From NCBI GenBank assembly GCA_963575645.1, contig OY754464.1:70716948-70780947 (forward strand): a stretch of DNA of 64,000 bases, in the 5' to 3' direction. Positions 32,480 through 43,347 of the stretch are shown here, piece by piece (position 1 is the stretch's first letter; every line of letters begins with the position of its first letter). The stretch is from Xanthostigma xanthostigma. Its lineage: Eukaryota; Arthropoda; Insecta; Raphidioptera; Raphidiidae. A model generated the notes under the pieces. That model saw only the letters and a program-made list of their open reading frames with translations. It was not told where the DNA came from and ran no database searches. Both the position numbers and the translations under genes were made by a program.

Positions 32480-33704
32480 ATAGTTTAAGCTCCCATGACA
32501 CAAAAAGTTACCCCAAAGAACACCTCAAAATTATAAAGTGAAAATGGCTGAAAAACATGTCAGAAACATGTTACGCCCGCCAGACAAGTAAAAATATGTT
32601 AATTGTTATTTTTTATGAATTTTTGAAATTTAAAAAAAAACATGATTTTACTGTCCAAAACACCTGCTTGAAATTTATACAATTTGTAGTTAATAATGTA
32701 CCATTTTTGAAAAAATTGGTCTGGCTGACAATTTTTGTTAATAAGCTAGCCAGACTTCATTTGTTATAAACTATTTTTTTTATGAAAATACATTTCATAA
32801 CACCTCCTTGATTTTTTTTTTTAAATAAAGTTTAGATCTCTTCTATCTAATACAACTGGTCTGGCTGACAATTTTTGTTAATAAATTGGTCAGACTTCAT
32901 TTGTTATAAAATTTTTTGTTTATAAAGTCTGTCATAGTAAAAAACATTTTTTTCGCCACATTAATGAAAAAATATGGTATAATCATTGCTAACTAAAAAA
33001 AAATATTTATTTTTTTATTCTAAATTAATACGGTAGATCCCTTTTATATACTTTAATACATTTTTCATCAAAATATTGTTTTTTACCATGCCAGATTCAA
33101 TTTTTAAGCGCCGTGACAGCGTTTTTTTATAAACAAATTAGCTTTTACAAGGGCCGTGTCAAAACGCCACCTTAATTTTTTTCTGAACGAAGGTTTGACA
33201 TCTATTTTATGCATAAAAATTGGTCTGTCAGCGAAAAAATCTTTTTTACTATGACAGACTTTATAAACAAAAAATTTTATAACAAATGAAGTCTGACCAA
33301 TTTATTAACAAAAATTGTCAGCCAGACCAGTTGTATTAGATAGAAGAGAAAACTTTATTTTAAAAAAAAATTCAAGGAGGTGTTATGAAATGTATTTTCA
33401 TAAAAAAAATAGTTTATAACAAATGAAGTCTGGCTAGCTTATTAACAAAAATTGTCAGCCAGACCAATTTTTTCAAAAATGGTACATTATTAACTACAAA
33501 TTGTATAAATTTCAAGCAGGTGTTTTGGAAAGTAAAATCATGTTTTTTTTTTAAATTTCAAAAATTCATAAAAAATAACAATTAACATATTTTTACTTGT
33601 CTGGCGGGCGTAACATGTTTCTGACATGTTTTTCAGCCATTTTCACTTTATAATTTTGAGGTGTTCTTTGGGGTAACTTTTTGTGTCATGGGAGCTTAAA
33701 CTAT
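32480..33704. mobile_element. Foldback element, ~470-bp arms and ~290-bp loop
   Basis: Outer termini 'tagtttaagctcccatgaca' (32482) and inverse (to 33704). Arms 32480-32949 and 33236-33704 are nearly identical, with internal direct subrepeats 'tggtctggctgacaattttt' (twice per arm). The loop 32950-33235 is not palindromic. No transposase. The reading frame over the left arm (32557-32769) is not considered coding. Confidence 0.88.
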
Positions 33705-33706
33705 TA

Positions 33707-33853
33707 TAACAAAAAACAATCAAAGTTTTTATCTGTTTGTCTGTCTGTTTGTTCCGGTTAATCTCTGGAACGACTGGACCGATTTTGACGGGGGACTTTC
33801 ATTGGCAGATAGCTGATGTTATAATGAGTAACTTAGGCTACTTTTATTTTATA
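33707..33853 (+). mobile_element. Helitron-like internal/5' segment
   Basis: Contains 'tgtctgtctgtttgttccgg', 'ctggaccgattttgacgggg' and 'ttcattggcagatagctgat', phrases typical of dispersed insect Helitron copies. It adjoins an oppositely oriented Helitron 3' end at 33854, so two elements meet here. Confidence 0.5.
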
Positions 33854-34330
33854 CTAGCTGCTCCCCGCGGCTCCGCACGCGATTGCGATGAAACACGGTA
33901 GCGAGAACAGTATAGTGGAGCCTTAGGCTATGTATTATATACAAAATAAAAGTAATCTGGGGGCACGGCAGTGCCCCCGCCAAGTCGAGCGCGAAGCAAA
34001 CACTGCCGTACCATCCTTTACTGGAACCATTTCGCCGCATTTTCAGGCCCCTATTTGAGAACCTCTGGATAAGACCAGAACGCAGAAATTTTCGTCATCC
34101 AGTTAGCTATAATCACATACTTAAAATTCAAAATTTCAAGTCTGTAGGTCATTTTGTTCCGAAGTTAAGCGAAAGCAAAGTTTCGCATTTATGACACTCA
34201 TTCATACACTCACTCACTCATGATCATCAAAATAGAACTAGTACTTCCCATAAACTCAGAGAGCTGAAATTTGGTACAGAGTTAGGGTTTAATGGCCACA
34301 TAAAGGGAAAACTATAAAAACTAGGATAAT
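33854..34330 (-). mobile_element. Helitron-like element, 3' end on minus strand
   Basis: The minus strand ends 'gcggagccgcggggagcagc' then TAGT, a GC-rich hairpin followed by CTAG/T. The interior to the right contains a GC-rich palindrome ('gggggcacggcagtgccccc', 33959-33978). A matching but plus-oriented end lies at 36483-36567. The 5' limit is uncertain. Confidence 0.55.
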
Positions 34331-34347
34331 CAAAGATTATGAAAATG

Positions 34348-34482
34348 TCCTCAGTTGAGAGAGAGAGTGCGGCAGAAATTCCAGAAAACCAGATATTTGT
34401 TTACTCAAATCAGCATTGTTTTGTATCATTAGTTACCATAGAGATAAGGAACTATTCTCTGTCTGAATTGCACACTTTCAAG
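34348..34482 (+). mobile_element. hAT MITE (CATAG family), truncated copy 3
   Basis: Shares 'cctcagttgagagagagag', 'attccagaaaaccagatatt' and 'tttgtatcattagttaccat' with the copies at 22325 and 24581, but both terminal repeats and the target duplication are missing. Confidence 0.8.
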
Positions 34483-34615
34483 GTTTACACACATATAAAG
34501 AAAAGAAAGATTTGTAATAATAAAAAAACTACTCCTAAAAAGAAAAAAAACTGTGTCAAATAAGAAAATCTAATAAAATAAATCAATATGCCCACGTTTC
34601 TACAAAAAGAAGTGA

Positions 34616-35011
34616 AATCCCACCAAAAACATTCTGTAAAAAACTAGCCAAGCCTCGATGGAGCTGCTTGTTTATCTCTAAAAAGTAATGAAATCTAGAC
34701 AAAGTCGTGCCAAGTCTAAAGTTCCTTACTGCGATTTCTTTATTATTGTAGTAAATGTTGTGTGACTTGGCCGGTTCTTCTACCGGTTCTGGCGACAGAT
34801 TGGTGCAGTGGTGTCATGGAGCACCTGGTTTTGTACCCTTGTGTACCCTTCAACGGCCAAGTCACACAACATTTACTATAATAATAAAGAAATCGCAGTA
34901 AGGAACCTTAGACATGGCACGACTTTGTCTAGATTTCATTACTTTTTAGAGATAAACAAGCAGCTCCATCGAGGCTTGGCTAGTTTTTTACAGAATGTTT
35001 TGGTGGGATTC
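34616..35011. repeat. Inverted repeat adjoining the Penelope-like element
   Basis: Arms 34616-34773 and 34854-35011 (about 158 bp each, near-identical) flank an 80-bp loop. The right arm runs directly into Penelope-like coding sequence, so the left arm is probably an inverted 5' copy of element sequence, an arrangement known for Penelope-like elements. Confidence 0.8.
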
Positions 35012-35726
35012 CTTTTTCGTCTAAACATTCCACTCAACATCGCCAAGCTTTCTTTCACAACATGTTTTACAGACTATTTAATTACCCTTTGTCCAAACAA
35101 CACTTTATCCATGAATTATCTACTATCATTGACACAATGGTTATTCCGTCAATTACATCAAAACATTATTTCAAAAAAATTTCTATAAATATCAATATAA
35201 AGTTACTGATTTGACTACTTCACAATCTGATAACAACAATTTCTTTTCAATTGATTCTATCAATGACCAATGTATCTCTATTGTAAACTTTTTCAAGAAA
35301 TACGATGTTAATATTTCCTTTAAAAATAACAACAATTTGAAATCTTTATTAGTAAGAAACAAAGATAGTACTCCCCCCTTACATCAAAGTGGTGTTTACC
35401 AAATATCTTGCGATTGCGGGAAATCATACATAGGCCAGACGGGCAGAAAATTTGATACCAGAATTAAAGAACATATCAGAGATTTAAAATCCATTTCCCC
35501 GTCTTCAAGTTTTGCTAATCATATAATATCAGAAGGACACAACTATGACCATAAAAATTTCTTTAAAATTTTACATGTACAAAGTAAAGGGAGAGATAAC
35601 TTGGAAAATTATGAAATCATTAAATTTATTGACAATGTTGGTGATAACAACATACTCAACGACCAAATCAATCCAATCTTGAATAAGAATTTCTTATCCT
35701 CCATAATCAATTTTTTAAAAATGTAA
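35012..35726 (+). pseudogene. Penelope-like retroelement, C-terminal part with GIY-YIG endonuclease
   Basis: The ORF 35211-35726 (171 aa from its first Met) contains GVYQISCDCGKSYIGQTGRK followed by FDTRIKEHIRDLK and FANHIISEGHNYD. This is the GIY-YIG nuclease domain of Penelope-like elements: GVY for GIY, YIG intact, Arg in the TGR..TRIKEH segment, and the CxC that precedes YIG in this family. The same reading frame extends upstream of that Met to about 35181. Before it, another frame gives RT-thumb-like sequence (LFNYPLSKQHFIHELSTI), so a frameshift lies at the A7 run near 35174-35180. The main RT core is absent. The fragment is bounded upstream by the inverted repeat and downstream by the motif at 36400. 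Confidence 0.85.
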
Positions 35727-36399
35727 GAATCTAATCAAATTGACATTTTTTGTGAAAGTACATTATTCTTGTAATTAGCCATTTCTGGTATAACTTAGTT
35801 TATCAAGGTCATTTATCAGATATCTCATTTATCTTTTTCATACTCCCGTCACACATATTCGTTAATTTTCAAAAAAACATTTTTTGTGTTTCTTTAATTT
35901 TCAAAAAATCATATAATAAAAGATTTCTCGATAAACATTAAGTGGTTTATAACTTTACTATCAAATCAATAACACGGTCATATAATACAATAAAATTTCA
36001 ATAGATGACATAGTGCAACATTTGATTTATTCGACAATCGTCAACTCTTTCAATCCAGAGACAATACAAGTTCAATCACAAAAAAGTTTAAGAACACCAT
36101 TTTTGCCTCGTGGTCTTTCTTTTGATATAAAATGTTTAAACAAAGAATTAAAATGTCAGATCAGTCGAGATTTGACTTTGATAAACACAAAATGTATTTT
36201 TAGTGTTACAACTTCATTTTTAAATTTTATTTTTTCATTTCACGTGTTTTCTAACTTTAATGGATATAAAATCTAATTCTTATGTTTCATATTAATATTA
36301 ATTTACATCATGTAAGTACTTCACATTTCTTGTTTAAGAACTATATCTTTGTAATTTTTTCACTTTCATACGTATCTTGACAATTCTTCATTCTAGTAT
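35727..36399. other. 3' region of the Penelope-like element, non-coding
   Basis: No gene. Part of this stretch (36013-36276 frame with PFLPRGLSFDIKC-like translation) may be further decayed Penelope-type sequence, but nothing decisive was recognised. Confidence 0.35.
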
Positions 36400-36428
36400 C
36401 TGAAGATGACCTGACCTAGGTCGAAACG
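36400..36428 (+). other. Hammerhead-ribozyme-like core downstream of the Penelope-like ORF
   Basis: CTGAAGA, then T, then a 5-bp stem (GACCT/AGGTC) around a 5-base loop, then GAAAC. This matches the hammerhead core CUGANGA - stem II - GAAA. Penelope-like elements are known to carry hammerhead motifs in their terminal repeats. Convincing stems I and III could not be drawn from the flanks (a 'cgta' at 36370 could give a 3-bp stem III, but stem I is poor), so activity is uncertain. Confidence 0.5.
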
Positions 36429-36482
36429 ATAATAATAATTTTTTTTGGATTTGGTCTACGAATTTCTTTTATTTCCTACAAT

Positions 36483-36567
36483 ATTATATATATCCGAAGG
36501 CTCCACTACTGCTGTCGCAGCACCGTGTTTCATCACAATCGCGTGCGAAGCCGCAGGGGGCAGCTAG
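36483..36567 (+). mobile_element. Helitron-like 3' end, plus strand
   Basis: Ends 'gcgaagccgcagggggcagc' then TAG before T. The inverse of much of this segment is seen at 33854-33930 ('gtttcatc', 'cgcgtgcg', 'gctccac'), so two related ends in opposite orientation flank the Penelope-like region. Confidence 0.55.
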
Positions 36568-38213
36568 TTACGAATAAGATAGGTACATTATATATTTTTT
36601 TTTGCACAAACCTATAAAATAGCTGAATTTTACCTTATTTCCAAAATTTTTGACAATTCAATTTTCAACAAGATCACTTCTGATTGTAAACTGCGTTCAT
36701 TTATCATGCAGTCAGACTGTGATTTACTGTATGTTTATGATAAAACACTATTATTTATTATTATTATTATTATTTTGCTTCACACAACAGCATTAGTGTA
36801 AAATGGGCCATATAATGACCGCATGAAAAACATGTATTTGATAGATATCTAAAATATAAATAGAAATAATGATTTAAAAATCTTTATTTTATTGTTAATT
36901 TTTTGACAATACTGTAAATGCTATAAACCTTCAAATACATTAATTATTGTTATAAACATTTTATAACATATTAATTAAAAAATGCAACGTCATCAATATT
37001 TTTCTTAGGGTCAATATTATTAAAAAATGAAAAAGAAACACTAGAAGTATTTTTAAGTACTTCAATAAAGTCTTATAATTCATGTTATTCCTACCATTAT
37101 AGAAGTTTGTCAAGGCAAGCAAAGATTAACATAATCACTTTGCAAAAATGGATAGTTTTTTTATAACAATTCAGTTTTAGCTTAATAAAAAAATAAGATT
37201 TTAAATTTTATTTCAGAAGTCGGAAAAATCAAGACACGCAAGCGCACATCATTTCTGCCGATTGAAAAATTCTGCGAGGTTTAGTGCCAGACATCGCTAA
37301 GCGTTCCATATAGTAGGTATGTAAGTTTTTTTATATTATTTTATGGACACATTTTTTTAATAACTTACTCGTCATAGAGAAATCTATATAATTATTATGA
37401 AGAAGTAAAGTATGCGGAGTACAGTAAAATGGTTTTAAAAGTTGCAAATACGCTTTATTATGATAATGACTGATTGTTCTGATGTAGACTAACCAGAGAT
37501 ATTATCTCTGAGACTAACTAATTAAGTCATCCGCCGCGATAGTGAATTTTTAGTCCCGATAGTGACACTGTTAGAAAATACATTTTTCTTATACTATAGT
37601 ATTGTATATTAAAAAATACACCCGAAATATAAATACGTGGCGAATCTTCCTAAAAAAGTCAATTGTACGAACAATTGCACATTATAATCTCAAGTTTTAA
37701 ACTGATGCCCTAAGACATAATTATTAATTAATTACATAGTGGAAGAACTGTGTGATTTACATATACACTAGACAAATAATCATTATTATTGACATTTCTA
37801 GTAGTGAACTTTTACAAGGCCAGGTAATTAATTGAAAGAGGTGTAGAATAAACCATAATGGCTGTGAATAATTAGGCAAACGTAATAATAATATTATTAT
37901 AACAACCACTTATAAACTACTTGGTTATTACCGTGATCGTTATTTTAATTGTATAATACTATAATTGTCTATAATACAAACACACAAGGTGGATAAACAA
38001 TTTATTAAAGTATTATCTAACTTGTTCAGAACTATTTTTGAAGTGTAATAGTCCCAGAGTCGGCCGTATCCAATGCACGGACCATATATATAATAATTAC
38101 TATATGAAGCCTTGTCTATTTACTCAATGTGCGGTGAGTGAACGCAACAAAGCGTATCGAAAATATATCTGCGTCTCCTTTTTCGAAGTAATTCCTTGGT
38201 TATTCCGACAATA
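36568..38213. other. Intergenic sequence with (TTA)n run, no gene seen
   Basis: A (TTA)n microsatellite is at 36746-36773. Otherwise AT-rich sequence without recognised features. Confidence 0.5.
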
Positions 38214-39033
38214 TCTATATATATAAAATTCCCGTGTCGCAATTTTGGCCGCGGTAATCTCCGAAACCACTGAACAGATTTTAATTAAATTTTGTAAATG
38301 TGTCTGGCTTGGTGCAACTTGGGTTTTAATAGATAATGAGCATGCACAGACCTTTTAAAAGTCCAAGCAGTCGTTAAATATTCATTGAAAAGGATTTTCA
38401 ACAATCTTTTTGCAGCGTATGGCATTATTGTTATTTTCATGAGGTTTGGGGGGTGGCTAAATAGGGGTTAATTTAATCGAAATCGGATGGCATTGATACA
38501 CACCATTATTTGTACTTAGGACAGTATAAATTTCGAATGCCATCCGATTTGAACAATTTTTAGTGTGTTTTTTTTACTTATTGTTGGAACAATCGAAAAA
38601 AAGGGTTTTTCGGCGACTTTGAGGGGTTGTTTCTCCGAAACTGCCCATCAGGATCGGATGGCAATTTTTTCCCAACGTTTGGTGGTGTCAATAAGTATGC
38701 TCACTAATTTTGAAGCGGTTGCATTTTCACTTTTTTTTTTTTAATTCGCCAGTGCAAAAACGGCCCGCGTGTTTCGGCTGGCAAAAAAATTTTATTATAT
38801 AATTAGGGTATTTCCTTCAATGCTACCGCATTTTTATCCGGTTGCCTTTTCAAACATTTTTCGATTTTGCCCCACCCCCATATCGTTGCCCCTGTCCATT
38901 TGGGGTCACTTTGGCCGCTACCAGGGGGCTCTGTACCACTCAAAGGCCCAGCTTACCACTTGCCATCCGGTTGCCTGTCCGACACCGGATTGACGTGCCA
39001 TTGCTTTGAATAATATGGGTTTTTGTTTGTTCT
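38214..39033 (+). mobile_element. Helitron-like element, 5' end clear, 3' end uncertain
   Basis: Starts TCTATATATATAAAATTCCC after an A, and continues 'gtgtcgcaattttggccgcg', matching the Helitron start at 6184 in layout. Internal 'ggatggca'/'tgccatcc' motifs recur on both strands at least five times (38483-38960). A CTAG before T at 39029-39032 could be the 3' end, but no convincing hairpin precedes it. The ORF 38769-38993 is not considered real. Confidence 0.55.
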
Positions 39034-40017
39034 AGTTAGAGCGACTAAAAAAAACAATGAAGCTTTGCAAGAAGAATGCACCAAAGTAAGCTAAAATTAT
39101 TATTTCAATTTCATGCGAACGTAATTAATTGTAATTAGTTTGCTGCGAAATATTGGAAAAAATATTTAAAAGGGACGAATTAATTTAGTGTTTATCAAAG
39201 TTTAGATAAAAACATGTTGTTTAATCCTAAGATTGAAGCACAATTATTTATTTTTGTTATTTTTTTGTTTTTTATTTTTTGTTTTTCTCTATAATAAAAA
39301 AAAAAACATGTTGTCCCAACCTCTGCCGCTTGGTACATAACCTATTTAGAAGTAATTCACCGGTATAAGTCTATGAGATTTAATATCATTTTATTACTCC
39401 ACTCCATTATAAAATATACGATAAATAAACGCAACCACGCCGGTAACCCCAGAAATCTTGGGTAACCACTCTGTTTTGTAACAGCTAAAACGGCGCACAA
39501 CCGAATGCATATGGAAATACGTACACACTTAAAAACAGCGTTCCATGATTTCCTTTATTTGATGTACCGACAAGTGAGCGAACCTGTTCGCAGCCGAAAG
39601 CAAGCGTTCGTCGACCAAATTATTAACGTCTACATTAAACGAACGCATACGTTTTTCACCGTGCGGCAGTATTCATTCGCTAAGTGAGTACGCGGCTTTA
39701 ACGGTTGAAAACAGTTTAGCTCAGGACTAGAGGAGCTAAAAGCCTTGACTTAACGAGCAACGGGTTGTGCAATAAAAAAATCTAAATCTTCTACGTGCTT
39801 TTAAACAATTAATGTTAATATTTTTATTGAATTTTTTAACTAATTCGTGGACCGTGGTACATTGTCCGTGTAGTTTAATGTATTTTCTTTAGAAATAAAT
39901 GCATCAAAAACGAAAGTCGCTTTCAAAGTGAAATGACGAAAACATTGAATTGGAGAATTTTTATAATAAACGGAATTAGATGAATTTAAATGCCGCTGTG
40001 TATAATTTGTTATATTT
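39034..40017. other. Intergenic sequence, no gene seen
   Basis: No exon, RNA gene or element boundary recognised. A 60-codon ORF at 39505-39687 has no motif. Confidence 0.5.
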
Positions 40018-40716
40018 GTTACGGTATATACCCGAATTCGGTCAATGACTGAAATAAATGCGCAAAACTAGTTTTGACCAACGAATATTTACCAAACCCG
40101 AAATCTTACATTTAAACGGATATTGACTGTTATAAAATGAGCAAAACTAGTTTTGTGCATTTTCAATTGGGCAAAACTAGTTCTGTCCATTTTTGAACGG
40201 GCAGTACTAGTATGGCATCGGAATCTTCTTTGCGTTTTTTAATTAACTTTTCCACATCAATGATACTATATATAAGCGATTTATTCTTCTGTATTGTTTA
40301 GCAGACAGAGGTTTTTATTCAGCTTTCAATTTTGCCTCACTTAAGGTAAGGTAATTATGTTTCGTCATAAAATTATGTTTCAGAAGTCTCCAATATAGGC
40401 GAACTAGGTGAGGCTCGAATTTACCTTGCATTTTTACTTAATTATCACCTTATGAATACCTCACAATTATATTAATTATAACACTCAGGAGAACAATTCA
40501 ATAGATAGGTACATAAACAAGAACATAACCCTACTTTTGTTCGGGTTTGGACGTTGATTGAATGCATATTAGTATTTGATTGAATTAAATAAGCAGAACT
40601 AGTACTGTCCGTTCAAAAATGGACAGAACTAGTTTTTTTTGACCAATTGAAAATGCGCAAAACTAGTTTTGCGCATTTATTTTAATCATTGACCGAATTC
40701 GGGTATAGACCGTAAC
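40018..40716. mobile_element. Inverted-repeat element with an array of ACTAGT palindromes near both ends
   Basis: Terminal inverted repeats begin GTTACGGTATATACCCGAAT at 40018 and, inverted with one change, end at 40716. Immediately inside both ends are repeated 14-bp palindromes CAAAACTAGTTTTG and variants: about four on the left (40065-40215) and three on the right (40595-40672). The repeated palindromes look like protein-binding sites. No transposase is encoded. Confidence 0.8.
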
Positions 40717-42182
40717 ATATATATTATCTTTTTAATTTAGACTAAGATAGTTAAAACTACAGACTAAATAATAGGTTAGAGTAAACAGCTTCATGTTGGT
40801 TCTAAATTCAACATTTACGTGATACGCCGCAATTTCATTACATTTTTTCAAATAGAACCCTCAGGGAAATATAATTATAATATTTAAAGAATGCATGCGC
40901 ATGAAGCGTCTCAGATATTTCAAATTAATGTTTTAGTTCTTCTGAGTTTAAATTCTAAAATAGGTAAGCAAGGACTAAGTATTCCTCTCATTGGCGATAC
41001 AAGGGGGATCTGGGGGGCAATACCTCCAAAAATTGTAAGGTAGCAGGTACATTTTATTCCGTTTTTTATCTATTAAAAAACAACTTTACAACTAGGTATA
41101 TAGAGAATGGATTTTCAATATTTAAAAATGTTGGTGAAAAAGAATTACTAATAGGTACAATGTTATAGGCACATTTGAAGATAGTGACATATTGGAAACA
41201 GTTTGAAATTTTTATTCAGCATTATATTAGATTTTCACGTTTTAATACTCTTCGAATCGTTAAGAGTCCATTCTCTGATTGATGTGTGTATCTCAATTTT
41301 TTTTCTTTGATGTTGTAGAAAGGTAACACACGGTCATGCGGTTTTTTAGGCGCGCTAGGGGGATAAATAATTGACCTGAATCAGACGAGAAATTGAATGC
41401 TTCCCCTTTTCCGACTTCAACCGACAATTGAGAGAAAAGAATGGGAGAATCGTTTCTACTCTCTCTGCAAAAGCGTCATACGCATTACGCACTCTAGTTA
41501 CATTACAAAACAATTTTTTTTATACTGACTCACTTTTCAAAACCTTTGATGTTCCCGCGGTTAATCTAGAATTTTGTTTGTCGCGAAAGAAGGTTGCATA
41601 GCACAAGTAAAGAAAAAAATTCGAAAATCATAAATTTCTGATTCTTAATAGAAATACTTTATAACAACAAATTTAATTTTTATGAAACAACGGTACGAAA
41701 CTCTCAGGGCGCGAGTTCTACTCGCACTTGTCCGTCTTTTTTGCGATGCAACCAACTTCTAAAATAATCGATGTTGCCATTTGCCAATGTTTTACAATTA
41801 TTGAATTATTGCAACATATTTTCCGTAAGTATGCTTGACACTAGACGGGTACTTTTAAAGCACTTTTTAACCGATTTCAAACAAGGAGGTTAAATTAATA
41901 CAAGAGAATGCTTTTACTTTGTTCAACAGATCGTTTTAAAAAGTTGCGTCTAAACTTGGTACCTATGTGTTGAAATCATAGATGTATATATCGTTGAAAT
42001 TAATCGTGACATCGTCTGTACTCCGTTTCTTTTAATGTTCAAAGCAAATTGTCAAACAAGATGTCAAATTTATAACCTGTGGTAAAATAAAGATTACAAA
42101 AGTAGTTTAAACAAATTATTCGTTGTCTTAATTTTGAGACTAAAAATCAGTTGAAGATATTTTATAAGTTAAATTTATCAAA
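40717..42182. other. Intergenic region upstream of LSM1
   Basis: Contains the partial hAT copy at 41575-41745 and 'aaccgatttcaaacaaggagg' at 41871, a dispersed insect repeat end. No clear TATA box before LSM1 was seen. The 5' UTR presumably lies within the last few hundred bases. Confidence 0.5.
41575..41745 (-). mobile_element. Partial, inverted copy of the hAT element at 2098-3127
   Basis: 'gcatagcacaagtaaagaaa' and 'tctactcgcacttgtccg' are inverse matches to 2220-2375. Neither hAT terminus is retained. Confidence 0.65.
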
Positions 42183-42231
42183 ATGAGTTATCCTTTGGCA
42201 GGAACAGCGCATTTATTGGATGAGCTTGACA
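42183..42231 (+). CDS. LSM1: LSM1 coding exon 1
   Basis: Start codon to donor 'gtaaga'. 49 nt, so the intron interrupts a Lys codon after its first base. Confidence 0.95.
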
Positions 42232-42759
42232 GTAAGATGTTTTATTATAACTGGAATTATTCGTGAATTATCTTTAATTATATTCCAACTTCTACAGAAA
42301 AACTCATGGTATTACTGAGGGATGGAAGAACACTTATAGGTTATCTTCGTAGCGTAGATCAATTTGCAAATTTAGTATTACATCGAACTATTGAACGAAT
42401 ACATGTTGGAAATGAATATGGTGACATTCCAAGAGGTGTATTTATTATTCGCGGTGAGAATGTAGTATTATTAGGAGAAATTGTAAGTACACTTCTTTAT
42501 ATAAAGACGGTAGTTAAATAAGAGGAATTGAAATAGCACCGATCTCCGTATGTATGAATTAAGACTTTAAAAAACTTACTTGTAGGACCCTGAAAAAGAA
42601 GAAAATTTACCACTGACAGAGGTCACGGTAGACGATATTTTAGATGCGCAACGAAGGGAACAAGAATCTAAATTGGATAAACAAAAACTTTTACAAAAGG
42701 CGTTGAAAGAACGAAGTTTAAATCTTGTATCAGACTTAAGTCATGACGATATGTTTTAA
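42183..42759 (+). CDS. LSM1: LSM1 homolog, U6 snRNA-associated Sm-like protein LSm1 (whole gene, 3 exons)
   Basis: Joining 42183-42231, 42298-42482 and 42586-42759 gives 135 aa, almost the same as the roughly 133-aa metazoan LSm1. LSm1 is the subunit that distinguishes the cytoplasmic Lsm1-7 ring, which binds the 3' end of deadenylated mRNAs with Pat1 and promotes decapping in P-bodies. The protein opens [18 protein letters not shown]. Sm1 motif: [20 protein letters not shown], then [14 protein letters not shown]. Sm2 motif: [14 protein letters not shown]. The C-terminal helix has [20 protein letters not shown]. All introns are GT-AG and short (66 and 103 bp). The start codon follows 'atcaaa', a good insect context. 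It is convergent with the RhoGAP gene. The stop is only about 10 bp from a MITE, so that element must form the 3' UTR (AATAAA at 43004-43009). Confidence 0.97.
42298..42482 (+). CDS. LSM1: LSM1 coding exon 2 (Sm1 and Sm2 motifs)
   Basis: Acceptor 'ttctacag', donor 'gtaagt'. 185 nt, holding the whole Sm fold core. Confidence 0.97.
42586..42759 (+). CDS. LSM1: LSM1 coding exon 3 (C-terminal helix)
   Basis: Acceptor 'acttgtag'. Begins [20 protein letters not shown] and ends SHDDMF followed by a TAA stop. Confidence 0.96.
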   Translation, partial: DPEKEENLPLTEVTVDDILDAQRREQESKLDKQKLLQKALKERSLNLVSDLSHDDMF

Positions 42760-42768
42760 CAGTCTTTA

Positions 42769-43252
42769 TAATAGTTATTGGCGTAACTAGTATTCTAAGT
42801 CATTCATCGCGCTGACAGGTCATGACTTAGCCTACAAGTTACGCCCATAATTTTATTCAACAATTGCGCGTTATTCATGTTTTATTTATTGTTATTAATG
42901 AGATGTTGTAAATATCTATTTATTTCTTTATAAAAAAAACCGTCAATACTAACAGCACCAAACAGCACGATTCAATGTTTTGGTTTGAGGTTAGCCGGTT
43001 ATGAATAAACTCCATGTCGAAAACATTCGGCCTCTCAATTTTAGCCTCAATGGGTAACAACGGAGTTGTTGTTACCTACTATTTCGTTACGACTCAGAAA
43101 ATAGTTACGTTTATTTTCATTACTCCACAATGGCCGAGCTAGTAGGAATCTTCATTGAGTTATGACAAGTAATTGTCACCAGTCGGTAAATGGCTATTTA
43201 GGGTTCGGTTTTTAGGCATGATAAAACATGAATAGCGCGCATGAGTTGAATA
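42769..43252. mobile_element. Dispersed MITE family B, copy 2, abutting the LSM1 stop codon
   Basis: Inverse-oriented match of 17369-17907, including the terminal hairpin (ggcgtaactag... with its inverse ending 'agttacgcc' near 42846). It starts about 10 bp after the LSM1 stop and contains AATAAA at 43004-43009 on the plus strand. Confidence 0.88.
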
Positions 43253-43347
43253 AAAATATATATTTCATAAGACTAAAACGTTTTTAATTTCTATTGGAAA
43301 AATTTTATTGACAATAAGCGTTATGGTTAAATCATCGCTGAATAAAT

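Noticed and set aside
38769..38993. 74-codon plus-strand ORF with Pro/Cys-rich translation
   Set aside because: Lies in a Helitron-like element with repeated 'ggatggca' motifs; no protein resemblance.
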